From Chitinophaga solisilvae (GTDB lineage Bacteria; Bacteroidota; Bacteroidia; Chitinophagales; Chitinophagaceae), in assembly GCF_009928525.1 (NCBI RefSeq), contig NZ_JAABOK010000001.1:558001-622000 (forward strand): 64,000 bases of DNA, written 5' to 3'. The translations under genes and the position numbers were made by a program. Of this stretch, positions 36,460-45,781 are shown piece by piece; position 1 is the first letter of the stretch, and every line of letters starts with the position of its first letter. The notes beneath the pieces are model-generated. The model was given only the letters and a program-made list of their open reading frames with translations. It searched no databases and was not told where the DNA came from.

Positions 36460-38412
36460 TTAACTAATAAGATTTGCTTCCAGCTGCATTATTTTTTCAA
36501 ACAGCTGCTCATATTGCTGTTCAGCTCTTTCCAGGAATTTCAGTACGTCCTGGTATTCACTTTCCACCTGGGCAAATTTTGTTTTGTCGTTATAGGTGTC
36601 AGGGGTACCCAGACTGGCTTCCAGGCTGGCCTTGCGCTCTTTCAGGCTGGCTACCTGTCCTTCTACCTGCGAAAACTGTTTCTGTTGTTTCTGCAGTTCG
36701 CGCTGTACATCTTTATTGATAGCGCCGGCGCCTTTAGCTTCGGGAGCCGGTGCCTGCTGTTTATTTTCTTTTTTGCTTTCGCTCACCGCCTTTACCGGTT
36801 GTGCTGCGTTGGCTGCCATTCTCTTTTTCCACTCTTCATATTCGGTGTAGGTGCCTTTAAACTCCTTGATTTCGCCGTCGATGATCTCCCATATCTTGTT
36901 GGCAGTCTGGCTCACAAAGTAACGGTCATGCGATACGAGTACAAGGCTGCCGTCGTATTTGTTCAGTGCATCTATCAGCATCTGCACGGAGTTCATATCC
37001 AGGTGGTTCGTCGGCTCATCGAGCATCAGGAAGTTCGCCTGGCTAATGATGGTTTTGGCGAGTGCCACCCTGGCTTTTTCACCTCCGGAGAGGATACGTA
37101 TTTTTTTGAAGACGTCATCGCCGGTGAAGAGGAAACATCCCAGGAGCTGACGCAGTTCCAGCTCGGTGCGGCCGCTGCCGAAGTTCTTCAGCTCATCGAG
37201 GATTTCGCTGTTCAGATCCAGCGACTCCAGCTGGTGCTGGGCGTAGAAACTGGTGACAACGTTATGGCCCGGTACGCGTTCGCCTTCCAGGGATTCCATA
37301 CCGAAGATGATACGGAGCAGGGTAGACTTACCTTTACCGTTGGCGCCGATGAGCGCTATTTTATCGCCGCGGTTGATCTCTGCGCTGGTATTTTTCAGAA
37401 TGCTGATGTCGCCATAGCTCTTGCTGATGTTATTCAGCGTGCATAAAATTTTGCCGGGCGTTTTATCTACGGTAAAGTTAATCTTGATTTTAGACGGGCC
37501 ATTATCCACCTGCTCCACGCGTTCCAGCTTGTCGAGCCGCTTCGCGATACTCTGTGCCTGCGCGGCTTTGGAGGCTTTCGCCTTAAAGCGTTCGATGAAG
37601 CGTTCCTGCTGGCGGATATAATCCTGCTGGTTTTCGTAGGCGCGTTGCTGCATTTCCCGGCGCAGTTCCTTTTCTACTTCATAGTCGGCATACGAGCCGG
37701 CATAGTGATGCAGCTGCTGCTGGTAAACTTCCACAATCCTGTTCACCATGCGGTCCAGGAAGTAGCGGTCATGCGAAACGATGATGACAGCGCCGTTGTA
37801 ACCAACCAGGTATTTTTCCAGCCACTCAATGGAGGGGAGGTCAAGGTGGTTGGTAGGCTCATCGAGCATAAGTACATCCGGCTGCTGGAGGATAAGGCGG
37901 GCAAGGAGTACGCGCATACGCCATCCTCCGGAGAACTGGCTGTAGGGCCTGTCCAGGTCGGCGGTGGTGAAGCCGAGGCCTTCCAGTACCTGAGCCGTTT
38001 TGTGTTTCATGTTATAACCGTCCAGCGCTTCAAATTCATGCAGCGCGTCGCTGAACTGGTGCAGCAGCTCGTCTGTCTGGCTGTGCTCCAGTTCCCTGGT
38101 CAGGCGGTCAATTTCCTTTTCCAGTTCCAATGCTTTACCAAAGGCCATCATGCCTACGGTGAGGATAGAGTCATCTGTTTCAAAGCTGAGCAGGTCCTGG
38201 TTGAAGAAACCTATCGTCAGATTTTTGCTTTTATTGATACTTCCTTTTGAAATAGAATATTCGCCATTGATAATGCGCAGCAGGGTGGACTTGCCGGTGC
38301 CATTCAGTCCGATAAGACCTACCCGGTCACCCGGCTCAATATGCCAGGATGAATCTTCAAGAATAACCCTGGACCCAAATTCAAACGTAATGTCCTGTAA
38401 TGCGATCAACAT
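36460..38412 (-). CDS. ABC-F family ATPase
   Basis: 650 residues with two ABC domains and no membrane segment. Walker A motifs GLNGTGKST and GANGKGKST; signature motifs FSGGWRMRV and LSGGEKARV; both Walker B strands end LMLDEPTNHLD. A charged linker (~250-300) joins the domains, as in ABC-F proteins that enter the ribosomal E site. The C-terminal coiled coil (~575-640) is like Uup. Family members relieve ribosome stalling or protect against antibiotics; which applies here is unknown. It is upstream of, and in the same direction as, the response regulator gene (63-bp gap). Confidence 0.92.
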   Translation of the reverse strand: MLIALQDITFEFGSRVILEDSSWHIEPGDRVGLIGLNGTGKSTLLRIINGEYSISKGSINKSKNLTIGFFNQDLLSFETDDSILTVGMMAFGKALELEKEIDRLTRELEHSQTDELLHQFSDALHEFEALDGYNMKHKTAQVLEGLGFTTADLDRPYSQFSGGWRMRVLLARLILQQPDVLMLDEPTNHLDLPSIEWLEKYLVGYNGAVIIVSHDRYFLDRMVNRIVEVYQQQLHHYAGSYADYEVEKELRREMQQRAYENQQDYIRQQERFIERFKAKASKAAQAQSIAKRLDKLERVEQVDNGPSKIKINFTVDKTPGKILCTLNNISKSYGDISILKNTSAEINRGDKIALIGANGKGKSTLLRIIFGMESLEGERVPGHNVVTSFYAQHQLESLDLNSEILDELKNFGSGRTELELRQLLGCFLFTGDDVFKKIRILSGGEKARVALAKTIISQANFLMLDEPTNHLDMNSVQMLIDALNKYDGSLVLVSHDRYFVSQTANKIWEIIDGEIKEFKGTYTEYEEWKKRMAANAAQPVKAVSESKKENKQQAPAPEAKGAGAINKDVQRELQKQQKQFSQVEGQVASLKERKASLEASLGTPDTYNDKTKFAQVESEYQDVLKFLERAEQQYEQLFEKIMQLEANLIS

Positions 38413-38649
38413 AAAATAGAAAAATTGGATAAAAAACGTGCAAAGGTAACCAGTATTTACGTCATTTTAATGAATAACTCCCCTTTGTATTATTTTAATA
38501 TTTATTTATTTGATTGTTTGGTATTTATATGTGTTTTGTTGTTTTTATTTGTTTAGATAGATGCATATAACATGCACATTTATAAATTGGAAGGATGAAA
38601 TTGGTAAATGATTACATTTGTCGTTCTATGTTCAACAAAGTTATTGTCT

Positions 38650-39237
38650 ATGAATTTTAAAGTATGCGTACCCGTAGGAATCATATTGCTGGCAGCAGCA
38701 CTATTTGCCTGTAATTCGTCTGCTCCCGCGGAGAACACCACCGCGGCACCTGCAGCAACAGCGCTGCAGGCGCCCTACAGCCAGGTGTTTTATGACTCCC
38801 TGCAGCAAACCATGCAATCCTATTATACCCTGTCCGGCGCACTGGTAAAGGCTGACAGCAGCGCAGCCAATGCAGCGGCGGCAGTGTTGAAGCTGCATGT
38901 AGACAGCTTACCGGTATATACCTTGCAGATGGACAGCGTGCACCTGTCCAATATCACCGGCACCACTGGCAGCATCAGCGCAGAGCTGACCGGGTTTGCA
39001 GGGGAGAAGGACCTGGAAGGAAAACGCGCTTCCTTTCAGATGGTATCAGATATGTTGTATGACCTGGTGAAAAATACCGGCCTGAAAGGCAAGACAATCT
39101 ATCATCAGTACTGCCCCATGGCCTTTGATGATAAAGGCGCTTACTGGCTGAGCGACAGCGCAGCAATACTGAATCCCTATTTCGGTGATAAAATGCTCCA
39201 CTGCGGAGAAACAAAAGATACGCTGATGTATAAATAA
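38650..39237 (+). CDS. DUF3347 lipoprotein, probable metal-binding
   Basis: 195 residues from the ATG at 38650. The lipobox LFAC marks a lipoprotein, followed by an Ala/Pro/Thr linker. The C-terminal half has the DUF3347 signature: YHQYCPMAFDDKGAYWLSD, then ILNPYFGDKMLHCGE. The paired Cys, Met and His residues fit copper or other metal binding, and DUF3347 domains often accompany CusB-like adaptors. Its position near the RND efflux genes supports a role in metal handling. A TACATTTG -7-like element lies at 38613-38620. The frame is open from 38608, but the lipobox sets the start. Confidence 0.8.
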   Translation: MNFKVCVPVGIILLAAALFACNSSAPAENTTAAPAATALQAPYSQVFYDSLQQTMQSYYTLSGALVKADSSAANAAAAVLKLHVDSLPVYTLQMDSVHLSNITGTTGSISAELTGFAGEKDLEGKRASFQMVSDMLYDLVKNTGLKGKTIYHQYCPMAFDDKGAYWLSDSAAILNPYFGDKMLHCGETKDTLMYK

Positions 39238-39481
39238 TTGCGGAAGCATGCGGGCAGTGACGGCTTTGGCTGCTGCTGCCCGTTGCCCCGTATCTGCCCC
39301 ATTACCCGCCACCGCCGCTCTTCCGGCATTTAGCCTTTGTTCAGCAATTATTGACTTACCCCCGGTTTTGACTACAAACAAAACGGATCCGGCTACAGCC
39401 GCGCGCCTGAACAGGAGGATATTTGTACCGGATTCATGATGAACCCGATGTTGTATTTTCTTAATTTTAACGTTGAGTTTT

Positions 39482-40201
39482 ATGAGAACTGTGCTGATTA
39501 CAGGCGCGAACAAGGGCATTGGCCTTGAAACAGCCCGGCAACTGGCTGCACTGGGAAATTTTGTTTATATCGGCAGCAGAAATATTGTTAACGGACAAAA
39601 GGCGGCGGACGAGCTGAAAGCTGCCGGGCTGGCCAGTGTGGCGGCCATTGCGCTGGATGTAACCGACCCGGAGTCTGTCAGGAAGGCAAAGACAGTACTG
39701 GAACGCCAGTCCGGTACACTGGATGTGTTGATTAATAATGCCGGCATCGCCGGAGAACAGCAGCAGTTAGCTGCCGGCACTATGAAAACTGTGCGCGATC
39801 TGTTTGAAACGAATTTCTTCGGAGCACTGCAGACTATACAGATCATGTTACCGTTGCTGCAGCAATCTCCGGCTCCGTCGATCATAAACGTATCCAGTGA
39901 AGTAGGCTCCCTGGCCATGAACATGGCGGCAGACAGAAAACCCAACTGGGCGAACTACTCCGCCTACGCGGCTTCCAAGACTGCCTTAAATGCGCTGACT
40001 GTTATGCTGGCCAACGAGCTGCGTCAGCACAATATAGTGGTGAACAGCGTTACACCTGGCTATACAGCCACTGACCTTAATCATCATCATGGTTTTAAAA
40101 CGGTTCAGGAAGGAGCAAAGCCGATTGTGGAACTGGCCATGTCGGCCGACCGGACACTGACCGGTAAATTCCTGCAGCACGGAGGAGAAGTACCCTGGTA
40201 A
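39482..40201 (+). CDS. SDR-family oxidoreductase
   Basis: Short-chain dehydrogenase/reductase of 239 residues. The cofactor motif TGANKGIG is near the N-terminus, NNAG in mid-chain, and the active-site Ser, Tyr and Lys appear as SSEVGS and YSAYAASK. The arrangement is that of carbonyl-reductase-like SDRs; the substrate is unknown. The true ATG is at 39482. It lies 24 bp before an AraC regulator gene in the same direction, and that regulator may control it. Confidence 0.9.
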   Translation: MRTVLITGANKGIGLETARQLAALGNFVYIGSRNIVNGQKAADELKAAGLASVAAIALDVTDPESVRKAKTVLERQSGTLDVLINNAGIAGEQQQLAAGTMKTVRDLFETNFFGALQTIQIMLPLLQQSPAPSIINVSSEVGSLAMNMAADRKPNWANYSAYAASKTALNALTVMLANELRQHNIVVNSVTPGYTATDLNHHHGFKTVQEGAKPIVELAMSADRTLTGKFLQHGGEVPW

Positions 40202-40225
40202 TATCATCATCAAAAAATTTTAAGC

Positions 40226-41137
40226 ATGACCAACAGCCATATAAAGCGTATCAGATCCATTACCGAATATCACCGCAGCCGGGGCTTATCCGCGCCGGAG
40301 CATCCGTTGATCAGCCTGATAGACTACAGCGATATCAGGCATTCGGACGAGATCAATGATTTCAGCTGGTCTTATGATTTTTATTTTATTGCGATGAAGC
40401 GCGGGCTGGACGGCAAAATAAAATACGGACAGCAGGAATATGATTTTGATGAAGGAACCATGTTTTTCATAGCGCCCGGACAGGTATTCAGGATTGAAGC
40501 CAGGCAAGACTCGCCGGACAAATCAGGATGGATGCTGCTGGTACATCCTGATTTCTTCAGAAATACCGCTCTGGCAAAGCATATCAGAAAATACCAATAC
40601 TTCGGATATTCAGTCCGGGAAGCACTGTTTCTTTCCGAAAAGGAAGAAACAGCAGTCACCGCTATTGCCGATAGTATCCGGCAGGAATATCATACCAATA
40701 TTGATAAATTCAGCCAGCAGATTATTGTTTCACAGATAGAAGTGTTACTCAATTATGCCGAGCGTTATTACAACCGGCAGTTCATCACGCGCGGGGTCTG
40801 CAATCATCAGGTCCTGGAACGGCTGGAAGCCTTGCTGGATGAATATTTTGAGCATACGCACAAGGAAGGGCTGCCCACCGTAAACTATGTTGCTGAACAA
40901 CTGAATCTTTCACCGGATTATCTCAGTTCCCTGCTGAAAGTCTCTACCGGACTGACCACCCAGCAACATATCCATGAAAAGCTGATTGAAAAGGCGAAGG
41001 AAAGATTAACCGGCACTACCTTGTCGGTGAGCGAAATCGCCTATGAGCTGGGATTTGAGCACTCGCAGTCCTTCAGCAAGCTATTCAAGGCCAAGACCGA
41101 TTTTTCCCCCCTGGCATTCAGACGATCTTTTTGCTGA
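40226..41137 (+). CDS. AraC-family transcriptional regulator
   Basis: 303 residues. The N-terminal half is a cupin-like ligand domain (~25-140, FDEGTMFFIAPGQVFRIEA). The C-terminal ~100 residues are an AraC HTH pair: VNYVAEQLNLSPDYLSSLLKVSTG, then LSVSEIAYELGFEHSQSFSKLFKAKTDFSPLAFR. It is next to the SDR gene (24-bp gap), a very common regulator-target arrangement, so it likely senses a small molecule and controls the SDR. The ligand is unknown. Confidence 0.92.
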   Translation: MTNSHIKRIRSITEYHRSRGLSAPEHPLISLIDYSDIRHSDEINDFSWSYDFYFIAMKRGLDGKIKYGQQEYDFDEGTMFFIAPGQVFRIEARQDSPDKSGWMLLVHPDFFRNTALAKHIRKYQYFGYSVREALFLSEKEETAVTAIADSIRQEYHTNIDKFSQQIIVSQIEVLLNYAERYYNRQFITRGVCNHQVLERLEALLDEYFEHTHKEGLPTVNYVAEQLNLSPDYLSSLLKVSTGLTTQQHIHEKLIEKAKERLTGTTLSVSEIAYELGFEHSQSFSKLFKAKTDFSPLAFRRSFC

Positions 41138-41310
41138 GATGCCATCAGCGATTCTTTCCCGGCATCATCCGCCTGTAATATTCGCTTGTAATATTCATTA
41201 ATTATATCAGATGTTAACCCTTCCCGCTGGTTCTTATTCTTTTGTCAGGTAATATTGTCAGGATACAATCCTGCCAAGGCGCTGGTTCGGTTTTTGAAAC
41301 CAGGGGAGAG

Positions 41311-41430
41311 GGATTTATGGATTTACGGATTTTGGAATTTAGGGATTTTAAAATGCAGCGGATAATTACGCGAAGATCTTCGCTGCATTTTAAAATCCCT
41401 AAATTCCAAAATCCGTAAATCCGTAAATCC
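41311..41430. repeat. Palindromic element J, (GGATTTAY)n arms
   Basis: Arms 41311-41360 and 41381-41430 (50 bp, one mismatch), 20-nt centre. The outer arm is a degenerate tandem of GGATTTAC/GGATTTTG units; the inner core is TTTTAAAATGCAGCG. The centre contains CGCGAAGATC, similar to the other cores. It lies in the 473-bp gap between the AraC gene and thrS (41138-41610). The rest of the gap is AT-rich; a short CCCC/GGGG hairpin followed by CTTTTT (41436-41455) resembles a weak terminator, and TAACTTCG near 41540 is one base off a -7 element. Confidence 0.93.
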
Positions 41431-41610
41431 AAAATCCCCGGCTGGGGGTCTTTTTAACTGTCAGCCCGTCGCTGTGGGAAGAATTATTTTTAAAATCCGT
41501 TGATTACAAGGGGGCTGAGCAAAAAGCTAACAAACTATTTCTTAACTTCGCAAACATTTTATAAAGGAAATATAGCGCATGTAAAAAATTATGTGCTAAC
41601 ATCAAAACGT

Positions 41611-43542
41611 ATGATAAATATCACTTTACCGGATGGAGCAGTTCGTCAGTATGAATCAGGAGTAACTGCCTTAGACATCGCCAAATCCATCAGCGAAGGA
41701 TTGGCACGCAAAGTATTGGCCGCAAAAGTTAACGGGCAGGTAGTGGATGCTACGCGCCCGGTTACAACGGATGCTACGCTGCAATTACTGACCTGGGGTG
41801 ATACGGATGGTAAAGCAACGATGTGGCACTCTTCCGCTCACCTTATGGCGGAAGCGCTGGAAGCGCTGTATCCCGGTGTGAAACTGGGTATAGGTCCTGC
41901 TATTGAAAATGGTTTCTATTACGATATTGATCTGGGCGGCCGTCCTATCACCGATGAAGACCTCCGTAAAATAGAGGCCAAAATGGTGGAGCTGTCCAAA
42001 CAGAATAGTGTGTACCTGCGCAAAGAAGTGAGTAAGGCAGATGCCTTACAGTATTTCACGGAAAAAGGAGATGAGTACAAGCTGGAGCTGATTAACGATC
42101 TGCAGGACGGAAGCATTACCTTCTACACACAGGGTGGTTTTACTGACCTGTGCCGCGGACCGCATATCCCGAATACCGGTTTCATCAAGGCGATAAAGCT
42201 GACCAACATTGCAGGCGCTTACTGGCGTGGTAATGAAAACAATAAGATGCTGACCCGCATCTATGGTATCACTTTCCCGACCCAGAAAGAGCTGGATGAA
42301 TACCTGGCGTTACTGGAAGAGGCGAAGAAACGCGATCACCGGAAACTGGGCAAGGAACTGGAACTGTTTACCTTCTCCGAAAAAGTGGGACTGGGTTTAC
42401 CGATGTGGCTTCCTAAAGGCGCCATGCTGCGCGAACGCCTGCAACGCTTCCTCCAGGAGGCCCAGCTGGCAAGCGGTTATCTGCCGGTAGTAACGCCGCA
42501 TATCGGGAACAAGAACCTGTATATTACCTCCGGTCACTACGAGAAATATGGTAAGGACAGCTTCCAGGCTATTCACACGCCGGAAGAAGGAGAGGAGTTC
42601 ATGCTGAAACCGATGAACTGTCCGCATCACTGCGAACTGTATAAAGCGTCTCCCAAATCCTACAAGGACCTGCCGGTGCGCTTTGCGGAATTCGGTACCG
42701 TATACCGTTACGAGCAGCATGGTGAACTGCATGGGCTGACCCGTGTGCGTGGCTTTACTCAGGATGATGCGCATCTTTTCTGCCGTCCGGACCAGGTGAA
42801 GGAAGAATTCCAGAAAGTGATAGACCTGGTGATGTATGTGTTCAAAAGCCTCGATTTTACAGAATATACCGCACAGATCTCCCTGCGCGATCAGGAAGAC
42901 CGCAGCAAGTATATCGGTAACGAAGAGAACTGGAACCTGGCAGAACAGGCGATTATAGAATCCGCACAGGAAAAAGGGTTAAATACCGTGGTAGAATACG
43001 GCGAAGCTGCGTTCTATGGTCCTAAGCTGGACTTCATGGTGAAGGATGCCCTGGGCCGTAAATGGCAGCTGGGAACGATCCAGGTGGATTACAACCTGCC
43101 GGAACGCTTTGAGCTGGAATATATAGGCGCTGATAACATGAAACACCGGCCGGTAATGATTCACCGTGCACCGTTTGGTTCACTGGAGCGTTTTATAGCC
43201 GTGCTGATTGAACACTGCGGTGGTAAATTCCCCCTGTGGCTGACACCTACGCAGGTAAAAATTCTGCCAATCAGTGACAAGAGTCAGGCCTATGCAGAAA
43301 AAGTGGCAGAATTGCTAAAAAAAGCGGAAATTCGCGCAGAGATTGACGATAGAAGTGAAAAGATAGGTAAGAAGATCCGTGATACAGAACTGGCAAAAGT
43401 GCCATATATGCTGGTCCTCGGAGAAAAAGAAGCAGCAGATAACATTGTGGCCGTCCGCCGTCAGGCTAAAGGTGACCTGGGTACCATGACCCTGGAACAA
43501 TTCATCGGACAGGTAAATGAAGAAGTAGCCAGCCGCAGTTAA
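41611..43542 (+). CDS. thrS: Threonyl-tRNA synthetase
   Basis: 643 residues from the ATG at 41611, the normal length. N-terminal TGS domain ([24 protein letters not shown]), editing domain with [11 protein letters not shown] and [11 protein letters not shown], class II core with motif 2 ([32 protein letters not shown]) and motif 3 ([17 protein letters not shown]), and a C-terminal anticodon domain ([14 protein letters not shown]). It charges tRNA-Thr. The frame extends upstream to 41500, but those 37 residues are not part of the family. infC follows at 177 bp, the usual order. Confidence 0.96.
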   Translation: MINITLPDGAVRQYESGVTALDIAKSISEGLARKVLAAKVNGQVVDATRPVTTDATLQLLTWGDTDGKATMWHSSAHLMAEALEALYPGVKLGIGPAIENGFYYDIDLGGRPITDEDLRKIEAKMVELSKQNSVYLRKEVSKADALQYFTEKGDEYKLELINDLQDGSITFYTQGGFTDLCRGPHIPNTGFIKAIKLTNIAGAYWRGNENNKMLTRIYGITFPTQKELDEYLALLEEAKKRDHRKLGKELELFTFSEKVGLGLPMWLPKGAMLRERLQRFLQEAQLASGYLPVVTPHIGNKNLYITSGHYEKYGKDSFQAIHTPEEGEEFMLKPMNCPHHCELYKASPKSYKDLPVRFAEFGTVYRYEQHGELHGLTRVRGFTQDDAHLFCRPDQVKEEFQKVIDLVMYVFKSLDFTEYTAQISLRDQEDRSKYIGNEENWNLAEQAIIESAQEKGLNTVVEYGEAAFYGPKLDFMVKDALGRKWQLGTIQVDYNLPERFELEYIGADNMKHRPVMIHRAPFGSLERFIAVLIEHCGGKFPLWLTPTQVKILPISDKSQAYAEKVAELLKKAEIRAEIDDRSEKIGKKIRDTELAKVPYMLVLGEKEAADNIVAVRRQAKGDLGTMTLEQFIGQVNEEVASRS

Positions 43543-43656
43543 TACTGCCTGTGTTTTATAAATGTGGAAAAAAAGTATATAAAACAATGAACATTCTATA
43601 AATCAGGTATGTTAATTGCTGCAGATTTTCCCCTTACATTTGTATAAGTTGTTTTT

Positions 43657-43693
43657 GGTCCATGAGTGGTATATGGACCATGGACTATGGACA
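43657..43693. repeat. Short (ATGGACN)n 7-mer array with inverted unit
   Basis: Three 7-mers ATGGACC, ATGGACT and ATGGACA (43673-43693), preceded by the inverted unit GGTCCAT at 43657-43663. It looks like a small relative of the 7-mer-armed palindromes with another unit. It lies in the thrS-infC gap, which also has a TACATTTG -7-like element at 43635-43642, so infC may have its own promoter. Confidence 0.6.
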
Positions 43694-43719
43694 ATAATTT
43701 ATAAATCTTATATTTTTTA

Positions 43720-44409
43720 ATGCAACAAAGACCCAGACCAAATTTTGGCGGAAACAACAACCGGGGCAGAAACCCGAACTTCCGCAGGGAACAACAACAA
43801 GAACATCGCACCAACAGGATGATACGCGTTCCTGAGGTAAGACTTGTAGGTGAAAATATTGAGGTAGGTGTCTACAAAACTGAGGATGCGCTGCGCATGG
43901 CAGAAGAACAGGGTTTAGACCTGGTTGAAATTTCCCCAAATGCAGTCCCCCCCGTTTGCCGTATCATCGACTACAATAAATTCCTTTACGAGAAGAAGAA
44001 GAAGGAAAAGGAAATGAAGGCGAAGGCGCATAAAAGCGAAGTAAAAGAAATCCGCTTTACGCCCAACACCGACGATCATGACTTCGACTTCAAGGCCAAA
44101 CATGCGGAGAACTTCCTGAAAGAAGGCAACAAGGTGAAAACCTACGTACAGTTCAAAGGCCGTGCTATCATGTTTAAAGAGCGCGGAGAATTGATTCTGC
44201 TGAAATTTGCAGAAAGACTGGCAGAAGTAGGTGGCCTGGAAAGTATGCCAACCATGGAAGGTAAGCGTATGATCGCCATCTTCGCACCTAAGTCAGCGAA
44301 GAAGAAAGAGAAAGAACCCAAAGAGCCGAGAGAGCAGCGCGAACCGAAAGACGCGAAAGAACCGAAAGAACCGCGTGTAACTGAAGGCAAGCCTGAAGAT
44401 CAGGCTTAA
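43720..44409 (+). CDS. infC: Translation initiation factor IF-3
   Basis: 229 residues. The N-domain (NRMIRVPEVRLVGENIEVGVYKTEDALRMAEEQGLDLVEISPNAVPPVCRIIDYNKF) and C-domain (KEIRFTPNTDDHDFDFKAKHAENFLKEGNKVKTYVQFKGRA) are complete. A Lys/Glu/Pro-rich tail after residue ~190 (KEPKEPREQREPKD) is an extension. IF-3 controls start-codon selection on the 30S subunit. It starts with ATG rather than the rare AUU/AUC used by many infC genes. rpmI and rplT, which commonly follow, are absent: a strong terminator comes right after. Confidence 0.96.
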   Translation: MQQRPRPNFGGNNNRGRNPNFRREQQQEHRTNRMIRVPEVRLVGENIEVGVYKTEDALRMAEEQGLDLVEISPNAVPPVCRIIDYNKFLYEKKKKEKEMKAKAHKSEVKEIRFTPNTDDHDFDFKAKHAENFLKEGNKVKTYVQFKGRAIMFKERGELILLKFAERLAEVGGLESMPTMEGKRMIAIFAPKSAKKKEKEPKEPREQREPKDAKEPKEPRVTEGKPEDQA

Positions 44410-44434
44410 TCTGGTCCTCATATCTTATTAACAG

Positions 44435-44472
44435 CGGCACAGCAAAGTGTTTACTTTGCTGTGCCGTTTTTT
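44435..44472 (+). terminator. infC rho-independent terminator
   Basis: Perfect 13-bp stem (44435-44447 with 44454-44466), 6-nt loop, then TTTTTTATT. It lies 25 bp after the infC stop codon and abuts the stop codon of the convergent HEAT gene. Confidence 0.95.
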
Positions 44473-44986
44473 ATTGTATTTCCTTCATTACTTTTTTAGC
44501 CCTGGAACGGATGCCTGGTGATGGTTCGTGTTCCAACAGGTCTTCCAGCAGTATCCTGATTTCATTTTTGATCTCCGGATATTCCTTCGCCAGGTTGGCA
44601 AGGACCGTCATGGAAAAGGCTTTGATGGCAATCATTTCCTTCGGATCTTCCAGATAGGAAAAGCAGGCGTTCATTACCGGGCCATGCAGTTCTTCCGGCA
44701 CCTGAATAAATTGCAGTACACGCAGCACATTTCTTTTTACGGCAGAAGGCAGCGCCGGATCCTCCATCCTGGTTACCATAGTAGTCAGATGAGGCGCCAG
44801 GAGGGCCGGGTATTTTTCTGCCACCATGCTGATGATCCAGGCGCTGCGTTGCACCACCCGGTATTCATCATGAAGAAACAGGTCGATCAGTTCCGCAAAT
44901 TTCCTGGCATCTCTGCCGATCCATCTGGCGATCTGCTGCGCCTGGGTTTTGCTGTGTTCTTTCAGTATTGCATTCCGGATATCCAT
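44471..44986 (-). CDS. HEAT-repeat protein, function unknown
   Basis: About 171 residues, all helical, with HEAT-type helix pairs, for example VQRSAWIISMVAEKYPALLAPHLTTMV and AIKAFSMTVLANLAKEYPEIKNEI. Such proteins are scaffolds; no enzyme motif is present. I take the ATG at 44986 (MDIRNAI); another ATG at 44995 adds three residues. Its stop codon overlaps the T-run of the infC terminator. It is 48 bp downstream of the HD-domain gene and probably shares its transcript. Confidence 0.65.
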   Translation of the reverse strand: MDIRNAILKEHSKTQAQQIARWIGRDARKFAELIDLFLHDEYRVVQRSAWIISMVAEKYPALLAPHLTTMVTRMEDPALPSAVKRNVLRVLQFIQVPEELHGPVMNACFSYLEDPKEMIAIKAFSMTVLANLAKEYPEIKNEIRILLEDLLEHEPSPGIRSRAKKVMKEIQ

Positions 44987-45034
44987 ATACGGCAATTTAA
45001 AACGAAGTTGGCAAATACCGTATAAGCGTACAGG

Positions 45035-45634
45035 TTATTTCTCGGAATCTTCGGGGAGGTTGCCGTGGCGGACCAGGTATTCGTAAGTCTTTTCCCGCAT
45101 CCGGGTAATATCCTGGGGACGTACCTGCACATCTGTTTCCTTGCCCATATCGTCCCATATCCTGATCTGAATGTATTGCTGGAACAGCGGATCATTGCGG
45201 AAGGCAGCCGCTTCTTCTTCAGACATGGGGCCACCTTGCCAGGCGAGGGTTTGCTTGCTGGCTTCCGAAAGGGTATCGTAATAGGCGCTGTCAGAAAAGG
45301 TGAGGTAGCGTTTTGCCGCAACATGGCTGGCTACCAGCTGCGCCATCCGCTGAGGGAAGCCTGCAGCAGTGAGATAGGCGCTGCCCAGGTTATCGTGCGC
45401 GCGGGTACCGTAATGTTCCATCTGGGTTTCTTCTTCAAAAAAATGACCAATATCGTGCAGAAATGCCGCCAGAATCATTTCATCACTGAAACCGCTGCGT
45501 TCCGCTATCAGTGCTGATTGCATCATATGCATCAGCATCGTGACACTCTCTCCGTATTCATGATGTCCATGCTCGTCATACAATGCAAAGATGTCATTTA
45601 CCACCTGCTGCGCCCTGATTTCCCTGTTATTCAT
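45035..45634 (-). CDS. HD-domain protein, PhnZ-like oxygenase candidate
   Basis: 199 residues. The HD pattern H36 / H60-D61 / H80 / H104 / D161 is complete, with Tyr27 and Glu29 (HEYGESVT) just before the first histidine. This order and spacing resembles PhnZ and TmpB, the mixed-valent di-iron oxygenases that break carbon-phosphorus or similar bonds, more than nucleotide phosphohydrolases. The motif AAFLHDIGHFF is shared. No PhnY-type dioxygenase or phosphonate genes are nearby, so the substrate is open. HDIG-type phosphodiesterase activity is the alternative. Confidence 0.75.
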   Translation of the reverse strand: MNNREIRAQQVVNDIFALYDEHGHHEYGESVTMLMHMMQSALIAERSGFSDEMILAAFLHDIGHFFEEETQMEHYGTRAHDNLGSAYLTAAGFPQRMAQLVASHVAAKRYLTFSDSAYYDTLSEASKQTLAWQGGPMSEEEAAAFRNDPLFQQYIQIRIWDDMGKETDVQVRPQDITRMREKTYEYLVRHGNLPEDSEK

Positions 45635-45773
45635 TTCGTGTGTATATTAACGTTAGTACATTAAAATTTTTCAGCTGTGAAGATTATATTAATATCGTAA
45701 AAGTTCAGCACAGGGGTGTTATGGCAATATTAATTTTTACTGCTGCCGGCCGCAGTCAATCCGGGAATAACCT

Positions 45774-45781
45774 TACCTTTG
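45774..45781 (+). promoter_or_regulatory. CDF gene promoter -7 element
   Basis: TACCTTTG fits TAnnTTTG. It overlaps the first possible start codon (TTG, 45779-45781) of the CDF gene, which argues for a later start. No TTTG at 19-bp spacing is seen. Confidence 0.35.

Noticed and set aside
35743..37446. 567-residue + strand ORF
   Set aside because: It lies antisense to the response regulator and ABC-F genes, which have clear family motifs; its composition (Phe/Val/Gln-rich) is that of a shadow frame.
41138..41610. T-box or other known riboswitch upstream of thrS
   Set aside because: No T-box sequence or specifier/antiterminator structure was seen; the main structure is palindrome J and a weak CCCC/GGGG hairpin.
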